Origin: an uncultured Slackia sp.
GTDB taxonomy: Bacteria; Actinomycetota; Coriobacteriia; Coriobacteriales; Eggerthellaceae
DNA: 6,386 nucleotides
Direction: 5' to 3'
NCBI GenBank assembly: GCA_900553655.1
Contig: USEQ01000081.1
Span: 1-6,386 of the forward strand
The notes under the pieces were generated by a model, which was not told the origin of the DNA, did not search any database, and was given only the letters and a program-made list of their open reading frames with translations. Positions 6,322-6,386 of this stretch are shown one piece after another. Position numbers and translations under genes: made by a program. Positions within the stretch are counted from its first letter, which is position 1. Each line of letters begins with the position of its first letter.

Positions 6322-6386
6322 GTGCTTTTCCGCAAAACCATAGTGGCCGCACTGACGTTTTCGTTGGCGCTTGGTTGGTCTCCTGC
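6322..6386 (+). CDS. N-terminus of an exported protein (cut by window end)
   Basis: Only the first 21 full codons are present, from a GTG start: MLFRKTIVAALTFSLALGWS. A short basic start (RK) followed by a hydrophobic, alanine/leucine-rich stretch is a typical Sec signal peptide, so the product is probably secreted or cell-surface. The start is supported by AAGGGGGC (6311-6318) three bases upstream and by the TATAAT at 6289. Nothing can be said of the mature protein. It has its own promoter-like region and may be independent of the phosphatase gene. Confidence 0.6.
   Translation, partial: MLFRKTIVAALTFSLALGWSP

Noticed and set aside
1..6386. CRISPR array, insertion sequence, tRNA or rRNA
   Set aside because: No regularly spaced direct repeats, transposase-like protein, terminal inverted repeats around a gene, or tRNA/rRNA-like sequence was seen on either strand.

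Overview
The window looks like chromosomal DNA of a GC-rich gut actinomycete of the Eggerthellaceae (class Coriobacteriia). The main clue is a regulator with about 12 membrane helices and a C-terminal LuxR-type helix-turn-helix. This architecture is expanded in Eggerthella and its relatives, where such genes often sit beside secreted redox enzymes. That placement is an inference from gene content, since no marker gene is present.

Layout. (1) Positions 1-483, + strand: the 3' end of htpG, the Hsp90 chaperone. (2) Positions 484-636: a convergent intergenic gap with a perfect 13-bp hairpin that probably serves as a bidirectional terminator. (3) Positions 637-3498, - strand: a two-gene operon. 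The first gene (1707-3498) encodes a lipoprotein with three CXXCH haem c sites followed by a sulfite-oxidase-family molybdopterin domain and its Ig-like dimerisation domain. It is broken by a frameshift near 2980-3000. The second gene (637-1695) starts 11 bp later and encodes a secreted, haem-free protein of the same molybdopterin family. (4) Positions 3499-3827: a divergent regulatory region with several dyads and a pair of identical outward-facing -10-like elements. (5) Positions 3828-6141, + strand: the membrane LuxR regulator, overlapped by 11 bases by a tyrosine-phosphatase-family gene with an intact HCxxGKDRxG active site. (6) Positions 6142-6321: an AT-rich gap with promoter-like sequences. 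(7) From 6322: the first 21 codons of another exported protein, cut by the window end.

How the genes may work together (inference). The membrane LuxR protein could sense a small molecule or membrane state and switch on the divergent exported redox operon through the dyad between them. The haem-bearing lipoprotein and the secreted paralogue would form an extracytoplasmic electron-transfer enzyme of unknown substrate. The co-translated phosphatase may modulate the signalling. In this sequence the haem lipoprotein cannot be made whole unless the frameshift is a sequence error or is bypassed.
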